Below are positions 10,740 to 23,943 of a stretch of 64,000 nt of DNA, in pieces. Numbering within the stretch: the first letter of the stretch is position 1; each line of letters begins with the position of its first letter. The notes under the pieces are model-generated. The model did no database searches and was not told the DNA's origin. It was given only the letters and a program-made list of their open reading frames with translations. Made by a program: the position numbers and the translations under genes. Source of the DNA: Riptortus pedestris (Eukaryota; Arthropoda; Insecta; Hemiptera; Alydidae); assembly GCA_019009955.1 (NCBI GenBank), contig CM032233.1, positions 64,763,001-64,827,000 of the forward strand. The letters run 5' to 3'.

Positions 10740-11300
10740 ATGATGATTTATTTGATAGAATCGGGTAAGAATAAAATGTATCGAAATGCTCTGATAACGT
10801 TAAGGAGAATATCAGAAAATTGGATTCACCTGGATATTCAAAAACAGTGGAACCTCTGTTACAGCTTTCAGGAACATTCCAAAAAAAAATACGAAAATTG
10901 GTTGAATAAAAACTTCCCGATGACGTTTTTAAAATATGTAAGAGAGATAATAATCAACCAGGTCCATTTCGTAAATAGTTTCTAGTGGTAAATCAATTAA
11001 TATGCCGAAATTCACTGGATTAATTGGTGAAGCTAAAGACTTATATTTGAGCATTATTCACGGTATTATATGTCAAAGTCTTCAAATAAATTGGTTTTAC
11101 ACGGACTCGATATTAGTTCTTTTTTCATTAAACTAATTGGGCAATTATCAGAACAAGCATTGGAAGTCCGAAACAAAGACATAAAATATCTCAGAGAACA
11201 CAATACAAGGAAAACCTCTCGAAATGATACAAATATGTATTTAATGAAAATGCTCCTCCTTTCGTCAGATCCATATTTGTCAACTTTATTGAAAGATTAG
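10740..11300 (+). pseudogene. Decayed transposon-associated ORF (paralogue of 46463-47101)
   Basis: Two open pieces read plus. The second (11070-11300) contains LHGLDISSFFIKLIGQLSEQ, then EVRNKDIKYLREHNTRKTSR, TNMYLMKMLLLSSDPYL. The minus-strand ORF at 46463-46768 carries the same order of motifs. Nucleotide similarity extends upstream through TAGTTTCTAGTGGTAAATCA. I recall this motif string from multi-copy arthropod proteins linked to DNA transposons, but cannot name the superfamily. Frameshifts and stops separate the pieces, and no ends are visible. Biochemical role unknown. Confidence 0.55.
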
Positions 11301-11967
11301 CTCCAAAACAGAAATAAATATTTAACGAAACGTTTTATCATACCTAAATTAATATAAAAATGATAGTATTTGCTTACAATTTAGTGATTCTGTGAAGGAA
11401 CACGTTTTTAATTTCCTAATGCTCCGTATATATTTTTTATAATTTCTTAAATATCATATATAAGTTTCCATTTATGTAAGTTTATATCATAAAAAATTAT
11501 CTTTTGAAGTGAAACCTTTTTTCTCTTACATGTTTGTATTGTTTAAAAACCTAAAAAGAATAATAAACCTTGTCAAGACAATAATACGATTTTTGAATTC
11601 TTACGCCATACACTCGTGACACTGTGCGATGTCTTCCGTTTCAATACATCTAAATTCACTTTATAGACATTTTCATGATAAATAAGAATGGTTCAGTACA
11701 AATGTTTTATAGGATTTTTTTTATTTCTGCCCATACCAAAATCTCCCTGCTCGTTTATAGGTGTTGATCAACAAGTGGGTGCACAACTAGGTGGTGCTAC
11801 AGTCGCAACTATGAAATTTCAAAATTCTGAGGCTAGTTATTCTTGACTTATGCGAGTTACGAACGCATAGACTAGCCAAAGTGGGTACATTGAAGGTCAA
11901 AACTGATGGTTCCGTTGAAATCTGAAAACCGAATATTATAAATGTGAAAACCAAGAGCTAGATGTGT

Positions 11968-12018
<51 letters not shown>

Positions 12019-13050
12019 CAGACACACACGCGCGGGCTATGATATGATAGCTCCTTGCGTGCTCAACACAAAAGATAGTTGATGCTTTGGTTATGTAGCT
12101 CTTTAATTCTTTCAGTGTGCTGAGCAGGCATCAGAGAAGAGATGAGAGTCCGACAACAAACCTCAGCATTCGTACTGAAAAAAACCCTTAAGTATCAATG
12201 TCTTGAGCCATACCAGATCTTAACATGTAATAGTAATAAATTCATTTTTATTATTTCCTTTGACCTGCTACATTTAAAAATGATGCATTCTTGAATACAT
12301 TTTTTTTTTTTTTTTTACCATTTCATGCAATGCTACTCTTGGGAGAGTAGTGTTAAAGCTGTGTTAATGCCCCTTTTATTTAACATGTTTTATACTGTCA
12401 TAAAGAAAGTCGTTATTCTGTAACAAGTCCTAGTTAGTTGTTTATCCAGAAGTACTCATTTGCATTTCATGATCCATAAACTTATTTTTATTACTAATCT
12501 TAAAAGTCTGAAATGTAGGTTCGCTTCTTGTTAAAAAAGTTATTGTTATTGATTTATGACACAATTTGTCTCATTATACAAATAAATTCCTGTCGCTGAC
12601 TTTTTAAATACATATACTTTTATATCCCATTATGTTATAACTTAATTAGACTACATTTAAAGTTCAAAATCAGTATAAACAAATTTTCTTGAATCTGAGT
12701 CATAATGTACTGTTCTGTGTAGAATATATGGTAAATAACTATTGCATGATGATAAATGCTATAGTAGACGTAAGTGCAGAGTTACGTCGTGAAAATTAAT
12801 GAATTAAATATCTGCTTTTACTATTATTGGCATGCATTTGATTCCACGTTTTAGAGGTTAGTGAACTTTAGTAAAAAAGGAGATATCAGTTGTAATACAG
12901 CTTATTACTATATTTTAAATTTAGTATCATTAAATAATTATTAGAGATAATACTCAATCTACTGTAATTTATCTTTTATGAGTTAGATTTCAGCAAGTAG
13001 AGTTATGGTTGATCAGTTTTTATTGTGTTAAACCCATAATTTATTTTTAT
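11301..13050. other. AT-rich DNA with microsatellite, no gene seen
   Basis: Contains (TA)n at about 11970-12014 followed by a short CACACGCGCG patch, and a run of about 17 T at 12299-12316. No transposon end or coding frame was found. Confidence 0.5.
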
Positions 13051-13052
13051 AC

Positions 13053-13192
<140 letters not shown>

Positions 13193-13726
13193 TTATACAT
13201 ACAATATATACATGTGTAATACATATAACATACAATCTATACACCTTGGTCATTTGTCGTAGTTTAAATATTTGTTTCTTCTTTTTTTTTTTTCAGAACC
13301 CATTTCATTTTCCAGTAGTCTTCTTTCAAAGATAATTTTATTGGCTACAACTTCCATGTCGCAGCATTTTTCAAGTCATTGTACAATTTCTGAGACAAAA
13401 AAAAAGATTTGTGTTAAAAAATGCCTTTTGGCCATTTCAAGGCTAAAGTTCGCGTCAAATTGAAAAATTCACCGATATAAACTTGTTTTAGAACATGATT
13501 TTCTATAAGGATCCTTCATAAAAAGTGTGTCATTCCCTTGGATTCCAAAGTTATGGTCACTGGAGAAAGTTCTGTGGTTGAATATGTACTGAAAAGATTT
13601 TTCAGGGGGTCTCAATTATGGCACACCTAGTCTCAGCCTTGCATTAAAGCAAATTTTAAGGGAGGGGGTGGCACGCGAAGTAGGGACACCCTATATATTT
13701 ATAATAGTGTTGTTGTTTTCGACCAG

Positions 13727-13730
<4 letters not shown>
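13193..13730. other. No gene seen; possible transposon edge
   Basis: A pyrimidine tract and CAG near 13280-13295 resemble a splice acceptor without a convincing exon. GTAGGGACACCCTATAT near 13680 resembles an arthropod repeat end (GGGACACCCTGTATA type), and a weaker GGGATACCCTATATAT is found at 32092. No matching inverted partner was located. Confidence 0.35.

Positions 13731-13789
<59 letters not shown>
13731..13789. repeat. (TA)n microsatellite
   Basis: About 29 uninterrupted TA units immediately upstream of the hammerhead-like repeat at 13800-13910. Confidence 0.95.
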
Positions 13790-13791
<2 letters not shown>

Positions 13792-13799
13792 TTGTTTTT

Positions 13800-13910
13800 T
13801 GGAGTCTTGGTTCATTCCAATATTTCGAGAATATTTATTTTCTCTTCTTCAGGGCAAGACTAAAGATACCTAAAAGCTTTTGTACATCACTGTCTTTCCT
13901 TTGTTTACAT
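13800..13910 (-). ncRNA. Dispersed repeat with hammerhead-like motif
   Basis: On the minus strand: CCCTGAAGA, a stem GAGA...TCTC with an A/T-rich loop, then GAAATATTGG. The flank CAGGGCAAGACTAAAGATAC and TTGTACAT recurs inverted at 16200-16318, so this is part of a dispersed repeat and not chance. The core order CTGANGA - stem - GAAA fits a hammerhead, with stem II one base late. Cleavage is not demonstrable by eye. Confidence 0.35.
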
Positions 13911-13937
13911 TAGGCGTACTCCTATATATATTTATCG

Positions 13938-13968
13938 TGTGTGTTTGTGTGTGTGTGTGTGTGTGTGA
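13938..13968. repeat. (GT)n microsatellite
   Basis: GT/TG dinucleotide run of about 15 units with one TTTGT interruption. Confidence 0.9.
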
Positions 13969-13984
13969 GGGTATAAGCAGATTG

Positions 13985-14218
13985 TTAATATGACATGAGT
14001 AGCAGTACGGCTTTACTAATGGCTGAAAAAATAGAAATTTCTAGGTTAATATACATGAGAAAATAAGTATATACTAAACTTTATAGACAATTTTCAATAT
14101 GATTGGTTCTATAAAAGCTGTCGATCCGAAGTATAATAATTGAGTTTGGTAGTGATAAACCAAAATTTGCAACAGCTAAAGTGGTAATAGGCAAGTGTGT
14201 GCGTGCGTGCGCGCGCAC

Positions 14219-14271
<53 letters not shown>

Positions 14272-14352
14272 CATAGTTTTGAATGAACCTCATTTTCGTC
14301 ATTCCTGGGTAGGATCGATGGACATTTTTAAGGGAAATCTGCTAAAAGATTT
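13985..14352 (-). mobile_element. Family H element, partial
   Basis: Reverse copy with internal deletions. It keeps GATTGGTTCTATAAA, CGAGTTTGGTA-like and GCAACAGCTAAAGTGGTAA pieces, then a GTGCGTGCGCGCGCACGTG/(TA)n tract (14195-14265). The right block TTTTGAATGAACCTCATTTT and GGATCGATGGACAT follows, ending TTAAGGGAAATCTGCTAAAA. A GC-alternating run beside (AT)n is unusual for the family. Confidence 0.7.
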
Positions 14353-14639
14353 AAAATTTGTCATTCAGTGACACTGACTCAAAACTAAATGTAGAATATT
14401 AAATGTTCGTCACACAACGTACTTTCATGTACCTCACACAGCAAAAGTTGAATAAAATAATATTTGGTATTTAATTTTCCAATAAACTTTGTTTGTTTCG
14501 TAGGGTTTAAGGGCGAAAAACTACTAGCTTATCATCGCCCTGTAATATCAAAGACTCACGTTTTGGTATCCTCATCCATATAGCCATTTTAACTGGTTCA
14601 TATCGCCAATAAACTGGTTCATGATGTAACAGCTTTTTA

Positions 14640-15213
14640 TTGTTAATATGACATTGTTAGGAGTGATGGTTTACTAAAGACTGAAAACTAATAAAGTTTA
14701 AATATCTTAGGGTTAGTATTTTTGATAGAGAAAAAAGTCCGTCACGCAGGGGCTGCGTAAACTAAACAGATTTCCCCTTGAAGTTTTACAATAGAGAAAT
14801 CTGCACACTGGTAACACAATACCACCGTGATTAGATAATAAGAAATCTTTCAGTTAATTAAAATAAATTTCCAACTGAAACGGCTTCTGAATTGTAAGAA
14901 TAATTTATATTTTAATAACTCAAATTTTAGTAGTCCAAGAACTAAAGAAGGGGGGGCGGATGAACAGAACGTATTTGCATACATCTCACAAAGTAATGAA
15001 GGTAAGGTAGAGTTAAAAACGACAGGTTAGAAGAAGCTTCCGTCTGAGCCGAGAAATGACGAAGATGGCCGACGTAATCCGAACTATACCCGACCACAGA
15101 CTTCATAAAAATGCAAATATCTCGGTTAATATTCAAGATAGAGAATAAATGTATATAACAATATTTATAGTAAGTTTAATTTGCAATAAGATTGGTTCTA
15201 TACACTATACTAT

Positions 15214-15281
<68 letters not shown>

Positions 15282-15404
15282 GAACGGACCTCATTTTCGT
15301 CATCTCCTGGGTAGGATCGATGGACATTTGAAGAAAATTTTCGAAAATCGCGTCATGAGTACGACCTCAATAGCTGATTTCCCTTAAGGGAAATCTGCTA
15401 ATAT
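14640..15404 (-). mobile_element. Family H: fragment followed by a complete copy
   Basis: A diverged internal fragment (14640-14734) is followed directly by a full reverse copy (14737-15404). The full copy starts AAGTCCGTCACGCAGGGGC, with GCAGATTTCCCCTTGAAG, TGCAAATATCTCGGTTAAT, CAATAAGATTGGTTCTATAC and (TA)n at 15218-15276. It then has TTTTGAACGGACCTCATTTT and ends TTAAGGGAAATCTGCTAA. The segment between the TTCGATCC block and the gene-like CCGATTTCAGCC block is deleted. Confidence 0.8.
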
Positions 15405-16043
15405 GTAAATAATAACAATTGCAGGCAATTCAATTTCAATAAATTCGGTTTTATGGAATTTTTCGATCCTTCAATAACGGAGACCACCCACTCTAAACCA
15501 CCCCCTCCCCATACATATTGTACATATGTAGTACTGTGGGCAATCTACATCGTTGGTTCAACTCAAATGAAATTGTTAATTAAGGGAATGTTCTGAGAGT
15601 AATTGAACAAAGAACTAGAGGAACGTTCATTAGCACCTTTAATGGGCATTGGAGAATAAGGAATTGGTCCTATCGTGGGCTTGTTTGCATTGGCGGAAGG
15701 GCCCTGAGCGGAAAGTAAAAAGGCAGGTTGAAACGCATGTTGAGTGGAAAAGTTGAACAAGTGTGGACATACCTTAAGATGTTTGGTGAAGAGAGGACGA
15801 GGTGGGGTGGGGGTGGCTCCACATCACTGATTCTACACTGCTCCCCTCCCACTTGATTGAGCTCATTCCTCTCTCTCCCCCTTCTGTCCTCTACCCCCCT
15901 CGGTCTCACCTCTTACATCCAAACTCGTTTCCTTTCTGCACATTTAATCGTTTATAACCCCCCTCCCCGACATACTGCTCCTCCAATTACCCACAAATAT
16001 TTCGTCCAGACTATGCGTGACCCAGGATTTGTGTAAACTACGA
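15405..16043. other. No gene; contains a repeat shared with 20095-20290
   Basis: About 15815-15990 reads GGCTCCACATCACTG, CACTTGATTGAGCTCAT, then a C/T-rich stretch and TTTAATCGTTTATAA. The same order occurs at 20095-20250 on the same strand. Both copies sit just upstream of family H fragments. No ORF or ends were recognised. Confidence 0.5.
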
Positions 16044-16118
16044 CCTTTTAACAGATTTCCCTTAAAGGATGTCCATCGATCCTTCCCAGATGACCAAAAT
16101 GATGTCCGTTCAAAATTG

Positions 16119-16172
<54 letters not shown>
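16044..16172 (+). mobile_element. Family H element, 5' fragment with (TA)n
   Basis: Forward fragment: TTTTAACAGATTTCCCTTAA, then GATGTCCATCGATCCTTCCC, GTCCGTTCAAAATTGTATG, and (TA)n from 16121 to 16172. The middle of the first block is deleted (no CTATTGAGGTCGTACTC). Confidence 0.7.
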
Positions 16173-16176
<4 letters not shown>

Positions 16177-16199
16177 GTTGTTGTTGTTTTCCAATATTT

Positions 16200-16309
16200 T
16201 TCAATATTCAACCAGAGTAATTCCAATGTAACCAGAAGTACAACACTTATGTACAATAGTTTTTAAGTATCTTTAGTCTTGCCCTGAAGAAAAGAATATA
16301 TAAGAATTT

Positions 16310-16318
<9 letters not shown>
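16200..16318 (+). ncRNA. Second copy of the 13.8-kb hammerhead-like repeat
   Basis: On the plus strand, TTGTACAT-like sequence, GTATCTTTAGTCTTGCCCTG and AAGA lead to an A-rich stem and TTTTCGAAA. CTGAAGA lies at 16283-16289 and GAAA at 16312-16315. The downstream part fuses into a family H fragment. It is inverted relative to 13800-13910. Confidence 0.3.
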
Positions 16319-18196
<1,878 letters not shown>

Positions 18197-18236
18197 TATA
18201 TATATATATACTACATTTCACATTCCATTTTAACAG

Positions 18237-18239
18237 TCA

Positions 18240-18337
<98 letters not shown>

Positions 18338-18656
18338 TATTTGTCTGTTGCCGCTCTAGCGGTCGCAATTTTGCTTGATAGTTACCAAACTCGATATTTA
18401 AACGTTTTGTGTAAAATAAAGATCAAGTTTGTTAATGGCTGAAATCGGACCAGTGAGAGGGGGGTCGAAAATTCTACCAGGGAAGAGGAGGGGGAGAATT
18501 TGGAAATATCTCCGTAACTATACGTCGAAGCGAAAAATAGTTTGGAACCAAACTTATTGAACATTGAATGGTCTATAAATTTTGTTCTTTACACGAATCT
18601 TAACAGAGATGTTTAATTTTATAGTTTTTGGCTTTCTGTAAACCCCTACTCCTTAT

Positions 18657-18728
<72 letters not shown>

Positions 18729-19187
18729 ATTTAAAACATGTTGGTCTTTTAACGATCTAGCAATCGCAATTCTTGTTTGATCGTTACCAAACTCGGTATT
18801 TAAACGTTGCATGTAAAAATGAAGATCAAGTTAGTTAACGGCTGAAATCGGACCTGTGGAAGGGAGGAAATTTTGAAAGTTTGAAATATCTCCGTCGTTA
18901 TGTGACCCGTTAACATATTGTATAGAACCAATATTATTGCAAGTGTAATGTTCTATAAATGTTGTTATAGATGTTTTTTCGCTATCTTGATTATTAACCG
19001 AGATATTTTTTTTAGTTTTCCTGCGTTCAGTACACCCCCACTCCCACTTAATTCATAATAACAATAAGCTGCTATATCATGAAGCCTAAATACCAAATAT
19101 TGTTCTCATTGGACGTTTGCGATTGGAGATAAATGCAAATATTTGACTGACGTGAGAAATCTTCTTAGTTAACGAAGCCTTTGCGCA
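18237..19187 (+). mobile_element. Family H: two partial forward copies
   Basis: First copy: (TA)n and (GA)n at 18241-18334, TTGCCGCTCTAGCGGTCGCA, CCAAACTCGATATTTAAACG, GAAATCGGACCAGTGAGAGG, ending about 18600. Second: (TA)n(GA)n at 18662-18727, TAGCAATCGCAATTCTTG, GAAATCGGACCTGTGG, then the long-version tail CTAAATACCAAATATTGTTC. It ends with a degraded hairpin, AACGAAGCCTTTGCGCAACGG, near 19187. Both lack the 5' block. Confidence 0.65.
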
Positions 19188-19202
19188 ACGGTATTTTTAC
19201 TT

Positions 19203-19749
19203 ATAAGTAGAAAAGTCTGTCACTCAGGGGTAGGCGAAACAGAATAATTTATATTATAATAACTGAAATTTTAGTAGTCCAAGAAATAAAGAAGGGGCGG
19301 GAGGGGGGGGGGCGCATCAACAGAACGTATTTGCATATATCTCACAAAGTAAAAGGTTATAAGACAAAAACGGTTAGGTTACACGAGATCCGAACAGTTC
19401 CGGAAACGGCCGAACTAATCCGCAAACTTACGATAGCCGCACACTTACAATAAAAATGCAAATATCTCGCTTAATATTCAAGATAGAGAATAAATTCATA
19501 TAACAATATTTATAGTAAATTTAATTTGCAATAAGATTAGTTTTATACAATTTTTTGATCCGACGTATAGTAACGGAGATATTTTGAATTTTCAAAAGAC
19601 GCTCCTCTAAACCCCCCCTCCTCGCACTGGTCCGATTTCAGCCATTAACGAACATGATCTTTCTTTTTACGTAAAACGATTAAATACTGAGTTTGGTAAC
19701 GATCAAACATAAATTGCGACCCAGGAGATGACAAAAATGAGGTCTGTTT

Positions 19750-19799
<50 letters not shown>

Positions 19800-19921
19800 A
19801 AACGGACCTCATTTTTGTCATCTCCTGGGTAGGATCGATAGACATTTGAAGAAAAGTTTCGAAAATCGCGTCATGATTATGACCTCAATAGCTGATTCTC
19901 CTTAAGGGATATCTGCTAAAA
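19203..19921 (-). mobile_element. Family H element, near-complete
   Basis: Reverse copy. A degraded end, AAAGTCTGTCACTCAGGGG, is followed by long-version sequence, TGCAAATATCTCGCTTAAT, GATCCGACGTATAGTAACGG, CCGATTTCAGCCATTAACG, (TA)n at 19756-19794 and CATCTCCTGGGTAGGATCG. It ends TTAAGGGATATCTGCTAAAA. A second GACCCAGGAGATGACAAAAA just before the (TA)n gives a small internal inversion flanking the microsatellite. Confidence 0.75.
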
Positions 19922-20389
19922 TGCATGGTGAAATGATATCAGCAGTGTTTGGGAAATCTGCTTAGTATCCGCAGACGGGGCGCGAAGGACTTTATTTTCT
20001 ACTCTATATTGTATTCCTTTCCTAATCTCTTAATGATCTCTCCCACTCCGAATTGAGCTGTTGGCGAACATGACCTTTTGTTTTACTTGTAACTTGATGC
20101 CTCCACATCACTGGCTCCACTCCCTTCCTCTCCCGCTTGATTGAGCTCATCCCATCGTGACCCTTACTTCCTCCCACCTCTCGTCACCTCCTACGTACGA
20201 GCCCTTTTCATTTCTGCCCGTTTAATCGTTTATAATCCTCTCATCTACCACCGGCCATCCCCATATCCATTGCAATCCATCTCACAAATTTATCATAGGC
20301 CAGAAACATTTTTTGACCGGCCGAGTTATACCGGTGATATTAGCGATTTTGTATTTCCCCCTATTCTATAACTTCGTCTGGTTCAATGT
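19922..20389. other. No gene; repeat shared with 15815-15990
   Basis: About 20095-20290 matches the segment in 15405-16043 (CTCCACATCACTGGCTCC, CTTGATTGAGCTCATCC, TTTAATCGTTTATAAT). GCATGGTGAAATGATATC and GGGAAATCTGCTTAGTATCC near 19950 are family H end scraps. Confidence 0.45.
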
Positions 20390-20476
20390 CGACTATTACC
20401 ACATTTGGCTTAAATTAATTAAACATTAAAATATTGAGTTGCGACCTCTAAAGCATTAAAGTATATATATAGATAA

Positions 20477-20549
<73 letters not shown>
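20390..20549 (-). mobile_element. Family H scrap with (CA)n(TA)n
   Basis: TTGAGTTGCGACCTCTAAAG is a degraded reverse block. It is followed by (CA)n at 20477-20498 and (TA)n at 20497-20549, into which the next Helitron is inserted. Confidence 0.55.
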
Positions 20550-20550
<1 letters not shown>

Positions 20551-21544
20551 TAGCTAAGGTACCCGGCTTCGCTCGGGAAATCATTAGAGGCTTAATATTG
20601 AGGGTATTTTTATAGCAAGGCTTCAATGTGTACAAATATACTTCCCGTCTCGGCCTATTATTTTTGCATAAGTGACAGGTAACTGTAGGGGACTTAAATA
20701 AAAGTTATTTTAAATAACAAACTAAAAACCCTCTGTAATGTGCATGAGATAACAGGCTTCCCGGATAACCGTCCGTAGAAATGCTAACATAGCTAATTTT
20801 CACGGAGGAGTGTTTGATAATTCACATACCGAGTTTTGTTTAATTATGTTGTTTTTGCACTCAATAAATTGTCGATTTCCACTATAGATTTTAGCGTATA
20901 TCTCGTTTATAATTTGGTATACGAAAAAAGTATATATAACAAAAGTTACTTTAAATAACACAATGAACAACTTTTGTTACTTGCATCTATTGAAAAACCA
21001 ATGGGTAACGTAATATCGCAATTTTTCATTTCACGCCTCTCTCATAACCCCCACTCCCGTTTGGACCTAAACATTTTAATATAGGTTATAATCATGAAGA
21101 AGAATTAATGCTAATTCACATACCGAGTTTTGTTAAGTTCGGTTCAATCGTTAGTGTCCAACGAAATTGTTGGCTCCTGCTTTAGTTTTTAGTCTATATC
21201 TCGTTTATACTTTGTTATAAGACAAACGTGAATATAATAAAAGTTTCTTTAAATAAAAAAAAATAAACTACTTTTGTCATATGCATATTTGCAGAAAACT
21301 TAATAGAAAACAAAATACCGCTAATTCTAATTCTTCAGGCCTCCCTTGCAACCCCCACTCCTGCCCGTCCCTAGAAATGTTGGTATGGCTTATTATAATG
21401 AAGCCGTTAGTGCTAATACACATACTGAGTTTTATTTAGTTCAGTTGAGTCTTTTGTGCCAAATTAATAGTTCAATTCCGCTATAGGGTTTAGCATACAT
21501 CTCGTTTATAATTCGGTATACAAAAAAAGTGTATATAAAAAACG
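20550..21544 (-). mobile_element. Helitron, reverse orientation, 5'-truncated
   Basis: It starts CTAG (20550-20553), then CTAAGGTACCCGGCTTCGCT and CGGG, the inverted 3' hairpin end. The interior has at least two inverted tandem units (AACCCCCACTCCCGTTTGG near 21050, AACCCCCACTCCTGCCCG near 21352). The 5' end is replaced by family H sequence at about 21545. Confidence 0.75.
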
Positions 21545-21846
21545 TTGCTGTATAGAATTATTCTTATTGCAAATATAACGATCTATAAATACTGTTATGT
21601 ACATGTTTTCACTATCTTCAACATTTACCGAGATATTTGCGTTTTTTAGTTTTCGGCCTTGAGTAAACCCCCACTCCTGCTTATGTCATATTAACAATAA
21701 GCTGTTATATTATGAAACAATTTGTTTGAAGCCTAAATAACAAATATTGTTCCCATTGAACGTTAACGTCATGAGATAAATGCAAATACGGGACGAAAGT
21801 GGGAAATCTGCTTAGTTTACGCTGCCCCTGCGTGACGGACTTTTTT
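21545..21846 (+). mobile_element. Family H element, 3' half
   Basis: Forward: TATTCTTATTGCAAATATAA, ACCGAGATATTTGCG, TAAACCCCCACTCCTGC, GGGAAATCTGCTTAGTTTAC, then the terminal hairpin CGCTGCCCCTGCGTGACGG and ACTTTTTT. Long-version tail. Confidence 0.75.
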
Positions 21847-21859
21847 GTTAATCTATTTA

Positions 21860-22651
21860 TATATATATCTGTTACCGCTTTAGCGGTCGCAATTATTGTT
21901 TAATTATTACCAAACTCGATATTTAGTCGTTTTATGTAAAAAGAAAGATCAAGTTCGTTAATGGCTGAAATCGGACCAGGGGGAGGGGATTTAGAGGTGG
22001 GAGAATTTTGAAAATTCGAAATATCTCCGTTAGTAAACGGCGGATCGAAAAAATATATAGACCCAATCTTATAGCAAATTAAATGTTCTATAAATATTGT
22101 TATATATATTTATTCCCTATCTGGAATATTAACCATGATATTGGCATTTTTTAGTTTCCATCCTTCAGCAAACCCCCACTTCTACTCATGTTACATAAAC
22201 AATACTCGGTTATGTAATAAACCACATCATTCGAAGCTTAAATACCAAATATTGTTTTCAAGAGACATTTATTATACGAGATACATGCAAATATGTTCTG
22301 GTGGCCCCCCCTTCTTAAGTTTTTGGACTACATAAATTTGATTGATTGAGATAAAAATCATACTGATTCATTATAAATTACAGTACTAGATATAGTAAAT
22401 AGTTTTCAATCAAATTAATATGTTATATTCAGATATATTGTAGTAATTGTTTTTCTTTCCGGTAAGTAGTTGGCAGACCTGTTTGTTTCAATTTCAGATG
22501 CTTACCGTCTGGAAGTTTCTTATTATCGTTTGTATTTATTCACTTAATATTCACGGTGGTGTTGTGTTACCGGTATGTAGATTTATCTATTGTTAAACTT
22601 CACGTGGGAAATCTGCTTAGTTTACGCAGCCCCTGCGTGACGGACTTTTAT
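21860..22651 (+). mobile_element. Family H element, long version, 3' two-thirds
   Basis: Forward: TGTTACCGCTTTAGCGGTCG, GAAATCGGACCAGGGGGAGG, TAAACCCCCACTTCTACTC, then the extra about 350-bp module (CAGTACTAGATATAGTAAAT, TTCCGGTAAGTAGTTGGCAG). It ends GGGAAATCTGCTTAGTTTAC, CAGCCCCTGCGTGACGGAC. The same extra module is found at 42170-42665 and 61680-61960, defining a long subfamily. Confidence 0.8.
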
Positions 22652-22667
22652 TTTGTGAGTTCGACAC

Positions 22668-23500
22668 TAAATGAATTCTTATTGCCCAAGTAAGAATTGA
22701 ACTCACGACTCCTAGGTTTACCATGTGAGATTAAGACCAGCATCTTAACCCTCCAGAACTCGCGCCGTGTGCAAAATACTCACACCCCGAAGAAAAAAGA
22801 TATATATATTATTATACGTCTTTGGTGATAGTATGGCTCTCTCTAGCTACACATTGTAGCCTTCTCTTACCACCCTCTTTGACTATCATTAGTATCAACT
22901 GACTGACGCCAGGACAAGGTTAATCAGCCGGAGTAAGTTAAGTGTGAGTGTTTTTCTCACAGTGCAAGTTCTGGTGCAACGTTTTTTTTTTTGGTTTATT
23001 GTGAGTGTTTTTCTCATCAAGCGAGTTCTGGCGGAAGTTTTTTCTCTTTTAATACAAGAGTTGTTCTCATCAAGTGAGTGCTTAGGTGATTTACCGAAAA
23101 CTGTTTTGGCTATGGAACTTATCAAACCTCACCTGACCTCAACAGTTTTGGAAAGAAACAATAAGTCGAAAAAGAGTGCGGAACATGTAGAAAAACAGTT
23201 TGTAATGAACGGTTCTTTTTTGTATGTCATTCTTGTGGGGAACAAAATTTTAATTAGTTAGGTAGCTTTTTAAGTTACTTGACATAATGTTTCTTCAAAA
23301 CAGAATACCTGTACAATAAATTTTGAATAATATTATTATTTTATATTAGTATTTGATGTTTATAATAAATATAATTTTTTTTTGAGGAAAATAGGTGGCG
23401 TGAGAAAAATTCTCACGCACGAGTTCTCAGGCCACTCATTTTGACAGGAGTTCTGGAGGGTTAAATCACATGGCTAACCTGTGCCCCCAAATTAGTACTA
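22668..23500 (-). repeat. tRNA-derived SINE head, split by a TTAA element
   Basis: Minus-strand SINE whose tRNA-like part is continuous only if 22749-23460 is removed. GTGCCCCC... and CATGTGAGATTAAGACCAGC on the plus strand match the copy at 47112-47930. The B-box-like AGTTCAATTC and the A-box-like region lie within 22690-22745. The SINE body and tail are truncated at the left by family H. Confidence 0.65.
22749..23460. mobile_element. piggyBac-type element, 712 bp, TTAA-flanked
   Basis: TTAA at 22745-22748 and 23461-23464 flank perfect 13-bp inverted ends CCCTCCAGAACTC...GAGTTCTGGAGGG, the piggyBac plan (TTAA-CCC). Subterminal motifs AGTTCTGG and GTGAG-TTTTTCTCA-CGCA recur several times inside (22945-23090 and 23400-23430). 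The plus-strand ORF at 22944-23261 overlaps these repeats. Its end (LPKTVLAMELIKPHL and a nearby Cys-containing frame) may be a transposase C-terminal relic, but that is weak. Confidence 0.8.
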
Positions 23501-23943
23501 CATAATATGTACTTTGTTGATAAATTTAGTTCCTTATTACACATTTGGTCGATAAATTTACCTTGCACTATTTAGCTAACAGGAACACTTTCTCATGTTC
23601 ATAATTGCACGTTAAAGTTTTCATTTGAAGTATGGAAATGGGGGCGGGTGGATCTAAGGCTGATGTAGGGGTGTGGGAAGTCACAGGGTGCAGGAAAGCA
23701 TGACTGATGCATTCGGGCTCTACGCAGTGCACCAATTCCACGCTCCTTAGAGATACCGTGACCCCAAATCATATATTTCCATTATCCACTAGGTTCGGCT
23801 CCCTCCTCACTCCTTCACCCCCTGATTTATTCATTATGCTCGCCTTTCCTTCTAATGTTACTGCCGCATACCTTCATGTCTAGGCAGACGCTTTGCTCTA
23901 TCGCAGTAGGTAGAAGTACTTACTTTGAGACAGGGAAGACTGT
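23501..23943. other. No gene seen
   Basis: Mixed-composition DNA with G-rich (23635-23700) and C/T-rich (23800-23870) patches. No repeat end or ORF was recognised. Confidence 0.4.

Noticed and set aside
13680..13700. Transposon end GGGACACCCTATAT
   Set aside because: A single end without a partner; kept only as a remark in the spacer entry.
22668..22750. tRNA gene
   Set aside because: B-box-like and A-box-like sequence is present but no intact cloverleaf, and the same sequence recurs as a SINE head at 47.3 kb.
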